Positions 16,590 to 26,021 of a stretch of DNA of 64,000 nt are shown here, piece after piece. The first letter of the stretch is position 1; every line of letters begins with the position of its first letter. The DNA is from Carboxylicivirga litoralis. Lineage in GTDB: Bacteria; Bacteroidota; Bacteroidia; Bacteroidales; Marinilabiliaceae. The stretch is from assembly GCF_025499605.1 (NCBI RefSeq), contig NZ_JAFMVC010000010.1, positions 62,001-126,000 of the forward strand, read 5' to 3'. Made by a program: the position numbers and the translations under genes. Under the pieces are notes generated by a model. The model did no database searches, was not told the DNA's origin, and saw nothing but the letters and a program-made list of their open reading frames with translations.

Positions 16590-18800
16590 ATGAAACACAT
16601 TAAGAAAAGGTACTATGTGCTAATGGCACTGGCCCTTATTATTTTTCTCTTACTTTTTTTCCTTTCTACATTTATTCGAAATTACGTCAACAATAACAGT
16701 AAAGAGCTGGTTGGACGAAAAATTGAATTGAGTAACCTAAGTATCAATTATTTTCGGGTGGCTGTGCGAGCCTCTGACCTGATGGTTTATGAAACGAATG
16801 AAACCGATACTTTTGCCGGCTTTCGAGAGTTTTACATCAACTTCGACCCTACCAAATTACTGGGTAATGAATATTCATTTTCTACCATTTCGCTTGATAG
16901 TTTGTTTGTTAATGTCATTCAGGATGAAAATGGCTTTAACTTCGATGATTTAATTCCTCCAGCTGATTCAAGCTCTGTTGAAGAAACTGACACAACCTCC
17001 AGTTCGCCATTCCGTTTCGCTATTCATAACATACAACTATTACATGGTCATGTTAGCTTTTATGACAAAACCGTTGATAATAAATTACGATTAGATGATG
17101 TATCGCTTAACCTTCCTTTGATAGCATGGAACAGTGAATCATCCGATGTGGGTATTGAGTTTGAGTTTGGTGAGCAGGGAAAAGTATTTGTCGGGGCACA
17201 CGTTGATCAGTTAAAAAAGGATTACAATGTGGATTTCAGAGTTGAAAAACTAGAGTTAAAAGATATATCAAGTTATGTGGAAGACGCAATTGATGCAGGT
17301 GGCATTGAAGGCTTTCTCAATACCAACCTTAACATTAAAGGTAGTATTGAACGAACCAATGAGATTTTTGTAAATGGTGAATCAAGCATCGAGTCGTTCA
17401 GATTATGGGATTTGGATGGCAATGATGTTTTTAGTGTTAATGAGCTAAAGGTTGGCTTAAAATCTATTGATGTGGCCAATGAAAACTATCGCATATCGGA
17501 AGTCTTAATTGACAAACCAGTTATTACTGCCAGCCTCTATAAAGACATGAGTAATATCGAACGCATGCTATTGCCTTTGGAGACAACTGACAGTACTCAA
17601 ATTGAACCCAAAGAGGCAGTAACTGACTCAACGGTCAGTAAAATGCAATTTCGGGTAGATAAACTGGCAATTAGCAAGGGGGAAATCATCTTCACAGATC
17701 ATACCTTGTATCGCCCTTTCCACTACGATTTTAAAGAAATAACGGTCGATGTAAGTGATGTTACACAAGATGCTGAAACTGTTCCGGTTCATTTTTCTAT
17801 TAATATGAATGATCAGGGTACGGTCAGTGGAAAGTCAACCATCAACATGCTTAATCCGGAAATATTCGACATGGAAGCACAGGTGAAACATCTTCGCCTC
17901 ATGAGCTTTTCTCCTTATACCGAATATCATATAGCGCGCCCAATTACTCAAGGCGATTTTAATTACGACCTGAGTATTAAAATGACACCTACTCATATGA
18001 TGAATAACAACGACATTGTCATTAATGAATTGGAAATTGGTAGTAAGACAAAGCACGAGCCCCAGGTGAAAGCACCAGTAAAATTAGGTTTATACCTGAT
18101 GAAAGACCCCAAAGATGTCATCACAATACATATGCCGGTTGAAGGTAATCCATCTGACCCGAATTTTAGTGTGCGAAAGCTGGTGTGGAAAGCCTTCTCT
18201 AACCTACTGGTTAAAGTCGCTGCATCGCCTTTTAACGCATTGGGCAATCTGGTTGGCACACGTCCCGAAGAATTGGAAAGCATCCCAATGCCCTATGCAC
18301 AAGATTCGTTGGAAACGGCACAGCGCGAAATATTAGACAAAATTGCTCATATCACTGAAAAGAAGCCTCAATTAATATTTTCATTTGAGCAGCAAACCGA
18401 CCCCGATGAAGAAAAATCTGCGATAGGTGTTAATGCGGCTAAGAAACAATACCTGGCAGAAAAAATGCCAACTGGCTCGCCCGAAGAGATTGCTCTTTTT
18501 AATGATGCGCTTAACAGTCTTGATATTAATGATGAGGAATTTGTGAGCTATGTTAATTCAAAAGTTGCGGAAGCACCTGATATGGCAATCGAACAAAAAT
18601 GTCGTCAACTAATTGGTGAAAACCAACTGGATGATGAATTCAGAAAGCTGTTAATGAACCGTAACGAACTAATTGCATACTATCTGTTGCAGGAAAAAGG
18701 TGTTGACTCAACCAGTATAGAGGTTAATACTGCAGATTTACGTAACCTACCTGAGGAATTACGCAAATGCCATTATAAAGTGGAAGTATCGGTGAAATAA
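16590..18800 (+). CDS. DUF748 family AsmA-like membrane-anchored protein
   Basis: The product has 736 residues with one N-terminal membrane helix (about 8-28) and a long periplasmic part. It has the repeating beta pattern of DUF748/AsmA-like proteins: GREFYINFDPTKLLGNEYSFSTISLDSLFVNV and then NIQLLHGHVSFYDKTV. The C-terminal third holds KLVWKAFSNLLVKVAASPFNALGNL, a DUF748 signature. These proteins are thought to act in envelope maintenance or lipid transfer between membranes, based on AsmA-like folds. The DUF3667 gene starts 12 bases downstream, so the two probably form an operon. Confidence 0.85.
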   Translation: MKHIKKRYYVLMALALIIFLLLFFLSTFIRNYVNNNSKELVGRKIELSNLSINYFRVAVRASDLMVYETNETDTFAGFREFYINFDPTKLLGNEYSFSTISLDSLFVNVIQDENGFNFDDLIPPADSSSVEETDTTSSSPFRFAIHNIQLLHGHVSFYDKTVDNKLRLDDVSLNLPLIAWNSESSDVGIEFEFGEQGKVFVGAHVDQLKKDYNVDFRVEKLELKDISSYVEDAIDAGGIEGFLNTNLNIKGSIERTNEIFVNGESSIESFRLWDLDGNDVFSVNELKVGLKSIDVANENYRISEVLIDKPVITASLYKDMSNIERMLLPLETTDSTQIEPKEAVTDSTVSKMQFRVDKLAISKGEIIFTDHTLYRPFHYDFKEITVDVSDVTQDAETVPVHFSINMNDQGTVSGKSTINMLNPEIFDMEAQVKHLRLMSFSPYTEYHIARPITQGDFNYDLSIKMTPTHMMNNNDIVINELEIGSKTKHEPQVKAPVKLGLYLMKDPKDVITIHMPVEGNPSDPNFSVRKLVWKAFSNLLVKVAASPFNALGNLVGTRPEELESIPMPYAQDSLETAQREILDKIAHITEKKPQLIFSFEQQTDPDEEKSAIGVNAAKKQYLAEKMPTGSPEEIALFNDALNSLDINDEEFVSYVNSKVAEAPDMAIEQKCRQLIGENQLDDEFRKLLMNRNELIAYYLLQEKGVDSTSIEVNTADLRNLPEELRKCHYKVEVSVK

Positions 18801-18812
18801 TCGAATAACACA

Positions 18813-19466
18813 ATGCCAGAACCGCTACCAATACAACCTACTAAGTGTCGTAATTGCGGAATGTTGTTCGAAGGTAATTTCTGCAATAATTGCGGTCAAA
18901 AACACATTGAACACAGACTTAATGCCCCTTTTATCTGGAAAGACCTGATTGAAGGAGTTTTTAATTTTGATTCCGGTGTGTTTTTTACCGCTATGCAGTT
19001 ATCGTTGCGGCCAGGGTATTCAATCCGAAGTTTTATTGAAGGCAAAAGAGTTAACTATACAAGTCCAATAGCTTATCTTATTATAACAGCTTCGATATTT
19101 GGCCTTTTATATCATTTTTTTGAGCCCAATTTTGCGGAGCTCTATCAAACCAGCTCAACTCAGTTTAGGAATTTAGGAGAACAAATCATCGGTTCAATAT
19201 ATAGCCATTATACCATCTCTTCATTATTATTAATTCCACTTACAACCGTTTTATCGTATGTCATTTTCAAAAAACAGGGATATCGAATTATCGAACATGC
19301 TATCCTGAATATTTATATCACCGGACATACAATTCTTATTCGCATCGTATTTTTTTTATGCCTCTTTCTTATTAAAGAACATATTGAACTGAGTAGTCTT
19401 CGATGGATATTTCAGATCATTTATTTTTCCTATCTGACATGGTGTTACGCCCAGTTTTTCAGGTAA
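18813..19466 (+). CDS. DUF3667 membrane protein, truncated by an in-frame TAA
   Basis: The 217-residue frame starts with a four-cysteine zinc ribbon (CRNCGMLFEGNFCNNCGQ, residues 12-29). The DUF3667 core follows (GVFNFDSGVFFTAMQLSLRPG, then SFIEGKRVNYTSPIAYL), with several membrane helices. It stops at TAA 19464-19466. The same frame continues past that stop for 45 more sense codons (to 19604) with a further membrane helix, as expected for the C-terminus of this family. So the gene is probably broken by one point change, or recoded. It sits directly after the DUF748 gene. The role of DUF3667 proteins is not known. Confidence 0.85.
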   Translation: MPEPLPIQPTKCRNCGMLFEGNFCNNCGQKHIEHRLNAPFIWKDLIEGVFNFDSGVFFTAMQLSLRPGYSIRSFIEGKRVNYTSPIAYLIITASIFGLLYHFFEPNFAELYQTSSTQFRNLGEQIIGSIYSHYTISSLLLIPLTTVLSYVIFKKQGYRIIEHAILNIYITGHTILIRIVFFLCLFLIKEHIELSSLRWIFQIIYFSYLTWCYAQFFR

Positions 19467-19604
19467 ATAAAGCCGATTAAAGTTATTTTATTAACGCTCC
19501 TTTATTACATAGCAACGTTTTTATCTGCTTTAATAACTGTTACCGCAATTGTTTTGTATTTCAGTAAACATGAAGAATTATTCAGGCTGTTGGAAAATAT
19601 TTAA
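19467..19604 (+). pseudogene. C-terminal remnant of the DUF3667 gene after the in-frame TAA
   Basis: Reading in the frame of the upstream gene gives IKPIKVILLTLLYYIATFLS followed by ALITVTAIVLYFSKHEELF and RLLENI, then TAA at 19602-19604. The strongly hydrophobic helix in frame is unlikely by chance and completes a 263-codon gene. No start codon or ribosome site of its own is seen. Confidence 0.7.
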
Positions 19605-19623
19605 CAGTAGAGCAACAACTACT

Positions 19624-20655
19624 TTATATTTCAATTTTTTCTAAGGGCTTTTTAATAAAAGATGGGGCACTAATGCGATAACCAATAAAGAAGCGGTAAA
19701 AAGCTCTGGCTTCTGAATTGACTGCTGTTGTATGTTCTTGCTCATATCGCATCCCCTTCATATCTACATAAAGACCTGAATAGAATCGTTTGTTGTTATA
19801 ACCTAATCCAACTCTTGCCTGAAAGCCTAATATAATATTATTCTGTTTTGTCACTGTATCACCGGAAGACAGACGTGTAGTCAGCTTAGTTTTTAAAACC
19901 CCAAACTCTGTTAACATCCCCAGCGAGCCATAAAATTTTTCATTAATAACAAATGTATGTGCATAACCGGGCCCTATGCCCAATTCAATATTGCTAGTTT
20001 TCTGAGTATTAACGGCTGCAGACTTATCATCAATGCTGTAATAGCGAAAGTTTAAAACAGGCATAAAACTACCTGCGCTTCTCAACTGACGCTCGGTTTG
20101 TGTGGTTAGGTGTTTAAATGAGAATCGGGTATTATTGTAATAGCCCGATAACACTGAAAACCCTTTATAGTGTAAATCGGGAAACTGTATATATGGCTCA
20201 TCAGGCGTTCTTTCGCCATAACCCTCCGAATCTTCGAGATAATAGCCTTTCACTTTAAAGTAATTAAGATTAAAAAACAGATGAGAGAAGATGAAAGAGG
20301 TCGCCATCTCGATTGATTTTGTTTTACCTTTAAGCTGCTCATCACCATTAGATGGGAGAAAATCAGGTGATACTTTAAAGCCCACTGATAAAAATCTGTA
20401 GTTGAGTTTAAGACCAAGCTTTGTTGGTGTATTAGGGTAGAGTGTTAATTTGGTATTGTTTGTTTGCACTTCAAAAACGTCATAAAGATTCGTTAATGAA
20501 ATATCAAATGCCAATTGATCACTCATGCTTTCAATCCATACATCTCTAATTGTATCCGATTTTTGTCCTGCACTACTCATACAATTAGCCAATGCATAAG
20601 TAATAACAAGAACAAACCTAAAAAAACGTTGAACAGGTGTGGATTCGCAAAACAT
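19624..20655 (-). CDS. DUF4421-like outer-membrane protein
   Basis: The product has 343 residues with an N-terminal signal (hydrophobic at about 12-30). It continues with beta-barrel-like strands such as KLGLKLNYRFLSVGFKVSPDF, FSVLSGYYNNTRFSFKHL and SNIELGIGPGYAHTFV. The pattern and the LPSNGDEQLKGKTKSIEMA segment match the DUF4421 family of Bacteroidota as I remember it. The function is unknown. It converges on the broken DUF3667 gene, with only 19 bases between them. Confidence 0.6.
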   Translation of the reverse strand: MFCESTPVQRFFRFVLVITYALANCMSSAGQKSDTIRDVWIESMSDQLAFDISLTNLYDVFEVQTNNTKLTLYPNTPTKLGLKLNYRFLSVGFKVSPDFLPSNGDEQLKGKTKSIEMATSFIFSHLFFNLNYFKVKGYYLEDSEGYGERTPDEPYIQFPDLHYKGFSVLSGYYNNTRFSFKHLTTQTERQLRSAGSFMPVLNFRYYSIDDKSAAVNTQKTSNIELGIGPGYAHTFVINEKFYGSLGMLTEFGVLKTKLTTRLSSGDTVTKQNNIILGFQARVGLGYNNKRFYSGLYVDMKGMRYEQEHTTAVNSEARAFYRFFIGYRISAPSFIKKPLEKIEI

Positions 20656-20742
20656 AACAACACAGCTTTACTCTATTAAATATTAACACATTAACAATTA
20701 TCCACACCCGTATGTTTACTACTTTGGTAGTCCTACCACAAC

Positions 20743-21084
20743 TTATTTTCTCATACCCGGAAAAAGCACGTAACTACTCAAAACCACTTCGGTAACATAA
20801 CGTGTTTCCTTATTTTTATCTTCATACTGACGGTGGGTTAATCGCCCTTCAATGGCCACTTCGTTGCCTTTCTGAAGGTATTTTTGTGCTATTTCAGCCT
20901 GTTTGCCCCAGGCAATAATATTGTGCCATTGTGTTTCCGTTCGTTCCTGCCCGTTTGCACTATTAAAATTCTCATTAGTTGCTAATGTGAATTTTGCCAA
21001 TTTACGACCATTATCAAATGCTTTAACTTCAGGGTTCATTCCTAAGTTCCCTACTAACTGTACTCTGTTCCTTAAATTTGCCAT
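20743..21084 (-). CDS. ssb: single-stranded DNA-binding protein, short form
   Basis: The start at ATG 21084 gives 113 residues beginning MANLRNRVQLVGNLGMNPEVK. The OB-fold motifs are complete (LAKFTLATNE, ETQWHNIIAWGKQAE, YLQKGNEVAIEGRLTHRQYEDKNKE split over the core). The protein stops right after the OB fold (VVLSSYVLFPGMRK) and lacks the acidic C-terminal tip that recruits repair partners in typical SSBs. It may be a specialised second copy. It stands divergent to a zinc-ribbon gene with a 170-base gap. Confidence 0.88.
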   Translation of the reverse strand: MANLRNRVQLVGNLGMNPEVKAFDNGRKLAKFTLATNENFNSANGQERTETQWHNIIAWGKQAEIAQKYLQKGNEVAIEGRLTHRQYEDKNKETRYVTEVVLSSYVLFPGMRK

Positions 21085-21254
21085 GACTAGTATTTTTAAA
21101 TGAATATTAAATTGATGAAACAAAGGTGTGGCAACATTAATGCAGAAGTCGGTTTTTAATTATTTAGAGTTGTTTAGGTTTCGTTTAAACCCGTTTGCAA
21201 TTGCTTAAAAACGGTTATATATTTACATATCTGATACTTACAAAACCATCCCTT

Positions 21255-21611
21255 ATGTCTGAAAAACGTTTATGTCCCGTTTGCAATGATCCGATTATTG
21301 GCCGTATCGATAAAAAGTTCTGCTCCGACCAGTGCCGCAATAGTTATAATAACCGAAGATACAGTAGTGAAAATGCTCTGGTGCAAAAGATTAATCGCAC
21401 ACTAAAAAAGAACTATTCTATTCTTCAGGAGCTAAACCAATCAGGTAAAACAAAAGTCAAACGCTCAAAACTATTACAGGAAGGTTTTGACTTTAACTAC
21501 TTTACAGGCACCTACATCACACAAAAAGGCGCCGCCTACCACCTTTGCTATGATCAGGCTTATTTACCCTTAAGCGATGAATTGTATTTATTGATACAGT
21601 GGGAAGGATAA
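21255..21611 (+). CDS. small zinc-ribbon protein, function unknown
   Basis: The start at ATG 21255 gives 118 residues. The N-terminus is a zinc-binding ribbon (CPVCNDPIIGRIDKKFCSDQC), followed by a basic helical stretch (NRRYSSENALVQKINRTLKK) and a short beta-rich end (FDFNYFTGTYITQKGAAYHL). Ribbons of this kind (DUF2116-like) often bind nucleic acid or other proteins. It lies divergent from the short ssb gene, which may hint at a DNA-related job but proves nothing. Confidence 0.7.
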   Translation: MSEKRLCPVCNDPIIGRIDKKFCSDQCRNSYNNRRYSSENALVQKINRTLKKNYSILQELNQSGKTKVKRSKLLQEGFDFNYFTGTYITQKGAAYHLCYDQAYLPLSDELYLLIQWEG

Positions 21612-21665
21612 TACCAGCTCTCATTCAATTACATTCTGCTCCTCAGGTATTGTTTATTCGCAATT

Positions 21666-22928
21666 TTAGAGTGACTTATCAATGGTATACATCAGATTAA
21701 AATATTCACTGTCGCCTGTGGCACCTAAGCGCACCATCACCAGGTTTTTATTTGGATCAATATAGAGTACTTGTTTCATTATACCCAGAGCAAAATAACA
21801 ATCGGTGTAGACAGTTATTCGCCATGGTTTAGAAGCCTCAGGTGCTTTAGTGTCTTTCCAAACTTTAAAGTGTTGGTATTTGTCTTTGTATACTTCGCTC
21901 ATATTGGCGACAGCCGCAATCGAATCCGTAAAATAACGATTCCCCAGACTATCAACGCCATTGCCATCGATACTCCACCACTGATTACGGTAGCCTTCAT
22001 TTTCAATTTTGGGAATGGCTGCCACTTTCACCCATTCTTTCGATACAATTTGCCGTCCATTCCAATTGCCATTGTTTAAATACAAACGACCAATTTTTGC
22101 CAAATCAATGGCAGTGGCACTGAGTCCACAATAAGCTTTGGCTGAACGGTGTCGTTTATCATCCAAACTCCAGGTAGCTCGGTTTTCCATGCCCATTGGT
22201 ATCCACACTTTTTCTTCGAGGTATTTGCCCAACTCTTTACGAGTTGCTTTTTCAATGGCGATACCTAGTAAAGCAGTACTTGCACTCTGATAATCGTGCA
22301 CTGTGCCCGGCTCGTGCTCAAACTCCATGCGCTTAAGTTGACCCAACTGGTTTCTGCCATAGTACAATTTAGCCATGTCTGCGAATGGATTACCGTAAGA
22401 CTCATTATACTTCATTCCCGAACGCATATCCAACAAATGCTGTATTGTCAGGCTTTCATACTCCGGCGCTCTGCCCTTTAATTCAGGAATATATTTGGTA
22501 ATCGGGTCATTAACATCATGGATATAGCCATCATCAATGGCAATGCCTATGAGCAAGGAAGTGACCGACTTAGATACTGAGAAGAAGGTAGAAATATCAT
22601 CACGTTGAAAGTCTTCGTAATATTTCTCGAACAAAACACTATCGTTTCTAATCACCACAAAAGCATGTGTGCTTGACGGTTCCAGAATCTCATTAAGTAG
22701 TTTACATGAATCTTTCCCATAAGTAATTTTGAGCGTGTCGAAAATTAAATTATTCGCTTCAAGAAAGTGATAAGGTTTGTCACCCGTATTTACCTCGGTA
22801 TAAGGAAAAATTTTATAATCAGTAATATCAGCCTGGTAATATGCTACTTCGCGATATAACAGCTGACAGGAAGATAAGAATATGAGTAGGGCTAAGCTTA
22901 GCACTTTCGTTTTCACACCTTTCATCAT
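21666..22928 (-). CDS. class C beta-lactamase-like serine hydrolase, lipoprotein
   Basis: The product has 420 residues with a lipoprotein signal (ALLIFLSSC, Cys21). The serine beta-lactamase/transpeptidase fold is marked by SVSK (Ser117, Lys120), the Tyr motif in HDYQSASTALLG and the active-site-side segment GLSATAIDLAKIGRLYLNNG. Such enzymes cleave D-amino acid peptides, esters or beta-lactams; the substrate is unknown. It starts 21 bases after the ABC ATPase gene and is probably the last gene of the long export operon. Confidence 0.85.
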   Translation of the reverse strand: MMKGVKTKVLSLALLIFLSSCQLLYREVAYYQADITDYKIFPYTEVNTGDKPYHFLEANNLIFDTLKITYGKDSCKLLNEILEPSSTHAFVVIRNDSVLFEKYYEDFQRDDISTFFSVSKSVTSLLIGIAIDDGYIHDVNDPITKYIPELKGRAPEYESLTIQHLLDMRSGMKYNESYGNPFADMAKLYYGRNQLGQLKRMEFEHEPGTVHDYQSASTALLGIAIEKATRKELGKYLEEKVWIPMGMENRATWSLDDKRHRSAKAYCGLSATAIDLAKIGRLYLNNGNWNGRQIVSKEWVKVAAIPKIENEGYRNQWWSIDGNGVDSLGNRYFTDSIAAVANMSEVYKDKYQHFKVWKDTKAPEASKPWRITVYTDCYFALGIMKQVLYIDPNKNLVMVRLGATGDSEYFNLMYTIDKSL

Positions 22929-22949
22929 TAACGTATGGAAATTTGACTG

Positions 22950-23633
22950 TTATAGAATTGCTTCAACGGACTCTTTTTCCACTCGACCATCTTTCAAACG
23001 GATAATTCGTTTACCATAATTGGCAAATTCCTCATTGTGTGTCACCTGAATGATAGTGGTTCCTTCATCATTTAGTTCTTTGAGAAGGTTCATTATCATT
23101 CGCCCTTGCTCTGAATGAAGATTACCGGTTGGTTCGTCCGCTAGTAATAGTTTAGGCTTTGCCGCAATAGCGCGCGCAATACCTACCAATTGCTGTTGCC
23201 CACCAGATAATTGTGCCGGAAATAAATCTTTCTTACCAACAATACTAAAACGGTCTAAAATATCGGCAACAATGGCTTGACGCTCTTTGCACTTAACCCC
23301 TTTATAGACCAGCGACGTTTCAATGTTTTCGGCAACAGTCATCTCATCAATCAGATGATAGGCCTGAAAAATAAAACCCATGAAGTTGCGATGGTATTCT
23401 ACTCGCTTTTTCTCTTTTAAGGAAGTCATTTTCTCGTCAAAAAAATGATATTCACCTTCGTTTGCTTCATCAAGTAAACCAATAATATTGAGTAAAGTGG
23501 ATTTACCAGCGCCCGATGGCCCCATAATACTGATAAACTCGCCTTCGCCAATGGTAATATTTATATCTTTTAATATATATGCTTTCTGCGACTTGTGATT
23601 GTAGAATTTAAAAATGTTGTTGAGTGTAATCAT
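22950..23633 (-). CDS. ABC transporter ATP-binding protein (MacB/LolD type), variant
   Basis: The start at ATG 23633 gives 228 residues. Walker A is GPSGAGKST, the signature is LSGGQQQLVGIARA, Walker B is LLLADEP, and the H-loop is THNEEFA. The D-loop reads NLHS rather than the usual NLDS and the signature is followed by L instead of R. I recall similar NLHS forms in related subfamilies, so activity is likely kept. It energises mechanotransmission-type permeases that do not move substrate through themselves. It lies directly after a permease gene of the cluster. Confidence 0.9.
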   Translation of the reverse strand: MITLNNIFKFYNHKSQKAYILKDINITIGEGEFISIMGPSGAGKSTLLNIIGLLDEANEGEYHFFDEKMTSLKEKKRVEYHRNFMGFIFQAYHLIDEMTVAENIETSLVYKGVKCKERQAIVADILDRFSIVGKKDLFPAQLSGGQQQLVGIARAIAAKPKLLLADEPTGNLHSEQGRMIMNLLKELNDEGTTIIQVTHNEEFANYGKRIIRLKDGRVEKESVEAIL

Positions 23634-23676
23634 ATGTATAGACTTATAGATGTTAGACAATTAGATTGATAGACTT

Positions 23677-25998
23677 TTACTCATACCTGAGTGATTCCAC
23701 CGGATTTCGTCTGGCAGCTTTCCAACTTTGCCAGCTAACCGTAATGAGTGCGATAGCCATGGCTACCAAACCTGCCAAAGCAAATATCCACCAACTTAGT
23801 TCGGTTTTATAAGCGAAGTTAGAAAGCCAACTATTCATGGCATACCAGGCAATGGGACAGGCAATGATAAAAGCGATGGCCACCCACTTGATAAAGTCTT
23901 TATTGAGCATCATCAATACTTCTGATACTTTAGCACCGTTCACTTTGCGGATGCCGATTTCTTTGGTCTTGGTATCAATAATAAAAAAAGTTAAACCTAA
24001 CAAGCCGAGGCAACTAACGATAATGGTAAGAAGGCCAAAAATAAATATCAATTGTTGCTGACTCGCTTCTTTCAAATACATTTCCGACACCAGCAAACTC
24101 ATAGGTTTGATGGTAAATGGCCCATCGGATTGACTCTTTAGAAAGGCACTAACATCTCCCTGCACTTCCATTTGTTTATCTACGGTTGTTTTAATTAAAA
24201 GATGATAGGTTCTATTGGTGTTGTAGTGAATGACTAAAGGTTCAACTGCGGTGTAAAAATCTTCAAATAAAAAATCGCTGCAAACGCCTACTACCTGATA
24301 TACTTCAAAATTTTTCAGACGTACATCCAGAGCACTGTCAACACCACCTAATTCGCTGGCAAAGGTTTCATTGATAATAACACTTTTTGACTCATTGAAT
24401 TTTTCGGGTATAAAAGTGCGTCCGGCCAGCATTTTTACCTGCATGGTTTCGAAAAGCTTCTCATCACTTTTGTACATTACTTTGTACAGCTCCTTCTGGT
24501 TCGCTTCGGCATCAACACGGTTAAAACCTGTCGTGCGACTTCCTAAACCATCGAAACTGCCATTGGTGAAGCTAAACGATTGAATATGCGGATTGGAAGA
24601 AAGGTATTCAGTGATGGCCACCTTTTTTTCCTGTATTGGATAATCCCAGCATTCGGCCACTATTACACCTTCTGGATTATAGCCTTTATCTCTGTTCGAT
24701 GTATAGTTTAGCTGGCGTTGCATCACAAAGGCGGCAATGCATATTATGATTGAAATGCCAAACTGAAAAACGATAAAAGCCTTTCCGATTGTGGGCCGTG
24801 TAGAATTAATATTGGTATTGCTTACTAATTTTTGCTTAGCTCTGAAGGCATAATAAAAACTTGGATACAGAGACACAATCAGCGTAATAAGAAATGCGAT
24901 GGCTATATGCATTAGAATAAACCAATTGATGCCAAACACTTCGAGTGGATTTAGTTGAAAGGACTGCGAGATAACCGGTAAAGCCTGAATGCTGATTAAA
25001 ATGGAAAAACATAACGCCAATACAACATAAACGCCTATCTCTAACCAACAATCCAATATATAATTAAAGCGTGTCGCTCCCAGAAACCCTTTAACAGCCA
25101 TTTGCTTTTTTCGTCGCCCAAAACTGGCCACCAACAGATTAACAAAATTGAGGCATGAAACGATTAACACCAATACTCCACTTGAAAAAACCAAAAGTAC
25201 ATGTCCAAGAAGCGATTCTTCACCAGGATGATTCAGATGCACTTTATCGAGCGGATAAAACGATAAGGTCATATCAAACTCATGGTCATTTTGAAATACC
25301 ACATTTAACTTTTCTTCTAAAGCAGCAATGGAAGCATTGCTCTTTATCCTTGCCAAAGAATAATAGCAGAAATTATTCCACTCGGTACAAGGTTTAAATA
25401 GGTCTTCATCCAGTTCGAACAAGCAAACTGAAGTTGGCTGAAAAGTTGAGTTGGACGGAAAATCTTTATAAACACCGGCAACGGTAGCATTAATTGAATC
25501 AGATACAATCAAATTATTACCAATGCAATCGATACTTCCAAATAATTTATTGGCTAATGATTCGCAGATAAGAATTTCGCTGGAAGCATCGAACAAATTA
25601 GATTTAGCAGTGATAAAATTAAAATCCAGTATTTCTAAGATATCCTGTTCAGTCGCATTTATCTCTTCATACAATATTGTTTCACCAGCCTGAATCTTGG
25701 TTCTATCGGGCCAATACTGATAGGAAACGACTGCATCAACCTCGGGATACTTTCCTTTAATATATCCGGCTAACTGGAAGGGAACGACCAAATCCGATTC
25801 TTGCGAATCATTTTCCATTCCCCGAATTAAATACACCTCGTTGTGGTGCTCAAAGTTTTTATCGTATGAAAAGTGCGTATAAGTCCAGATAGCAATAAGT
25901 ATAAAACTACTCATTCCTATGGTGAGACCAATAACATTGAATAGAGCAATGTGTTTTAATGCCAGAATATTCCGAATGGTTTGATGCAATTTCTTCAT
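23677..25998 (-). CDS. MacB/FtsX-type ABC permease 1 of 5
   Basis: The product has 773 residues. The N-terminal membrane helix (about 15-40) is followed by a periplasmic MacB-type core domain, a three-helix FtsX block near the middle (VLVLIVSCLNFVNLLVASFGRRKKQMA), a second periplasmic domain and a C-terminal FtsX block ending AARRNPVESLRYE. This is the doubled-FtsX form common in Bacteroidota. The gene is 23 bases after permease 2 and 43 before its ATPase. Substrate unknown; the family includes drug, peptide and lipoprotein exporters. Confidence 0.9.
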   Translation of the reverse strand: MKKLHQTIRNILALKHIALFNVIGLTIGMSSFILIAIWTYTHFSYDKNFEHHNEVYLIRGMENDSQESDLVVPFQLAGYIKGKYPEVDAVVSYQYWPDRTKIQAGETILYEEINATEQDILEILDFNFITAKSNLFDASSEILICESLANKLFGSIDCIGNNLIVSDSINATVAGVYKDFPSNSTFQPTSVCLFELDEDLFKPCTEWNNFCYYSLARIKSNASIAALEEKLNVVFQNDHEFDMTLSFYPLDKVHLNHPGEESLLGHVLLVFSSGVLVLIVSCLNFVNLLVASFGRRKKQMAVKGFLGATRFNYILDCWLEIGVYVVLALCFSILISIQALPVISQSFQLNPLEVFGINWFILMHIAIAFLITLIVSLYPSFYYAFRAKQKLVSNTNINSTRPTIGKAFIVFQFGISIIICIAAFVMQRQLNYTSNRDKGYNPEGVIVAECWDYPIQEKKVAITEYLSSNPHIQSFSFTNGSFDGLGSRTTGFNRVDAEANQKELYKVMYKSDEKLFETMQVKMLAGRTFIPEKFNESKSVIINETFASELGGVDSALDVRLKNFEVYQVVGVCSDFLFEDFYTAVEPLVIHYNTNRTYHLLIKTTVDKQMEVQGDVSAFLKSQSDGPFTIKPMSLLVSEMYLKEASQQQLIFIFGLLTIIVSCLGLLGLTFFIIDTKTKEIGIRKVNGAKVSEVLMMLNKDFIKWVAIAFIIACPIAWYAMNSWLSNFAYKTELSWWIFALAGLVAMAIALITVSWQSWKAARRNPVESLRYE

Positions 25999-26021
25999 AG
26001 TAGGTTATGTTTGGTTATTGT

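Noticed and set aside
18813-19604. Genome-wide stop-codon reassignment of TAA
   Set aside because: TAA ends many intact genes here, so only local breaks or readthrough remain plausible.
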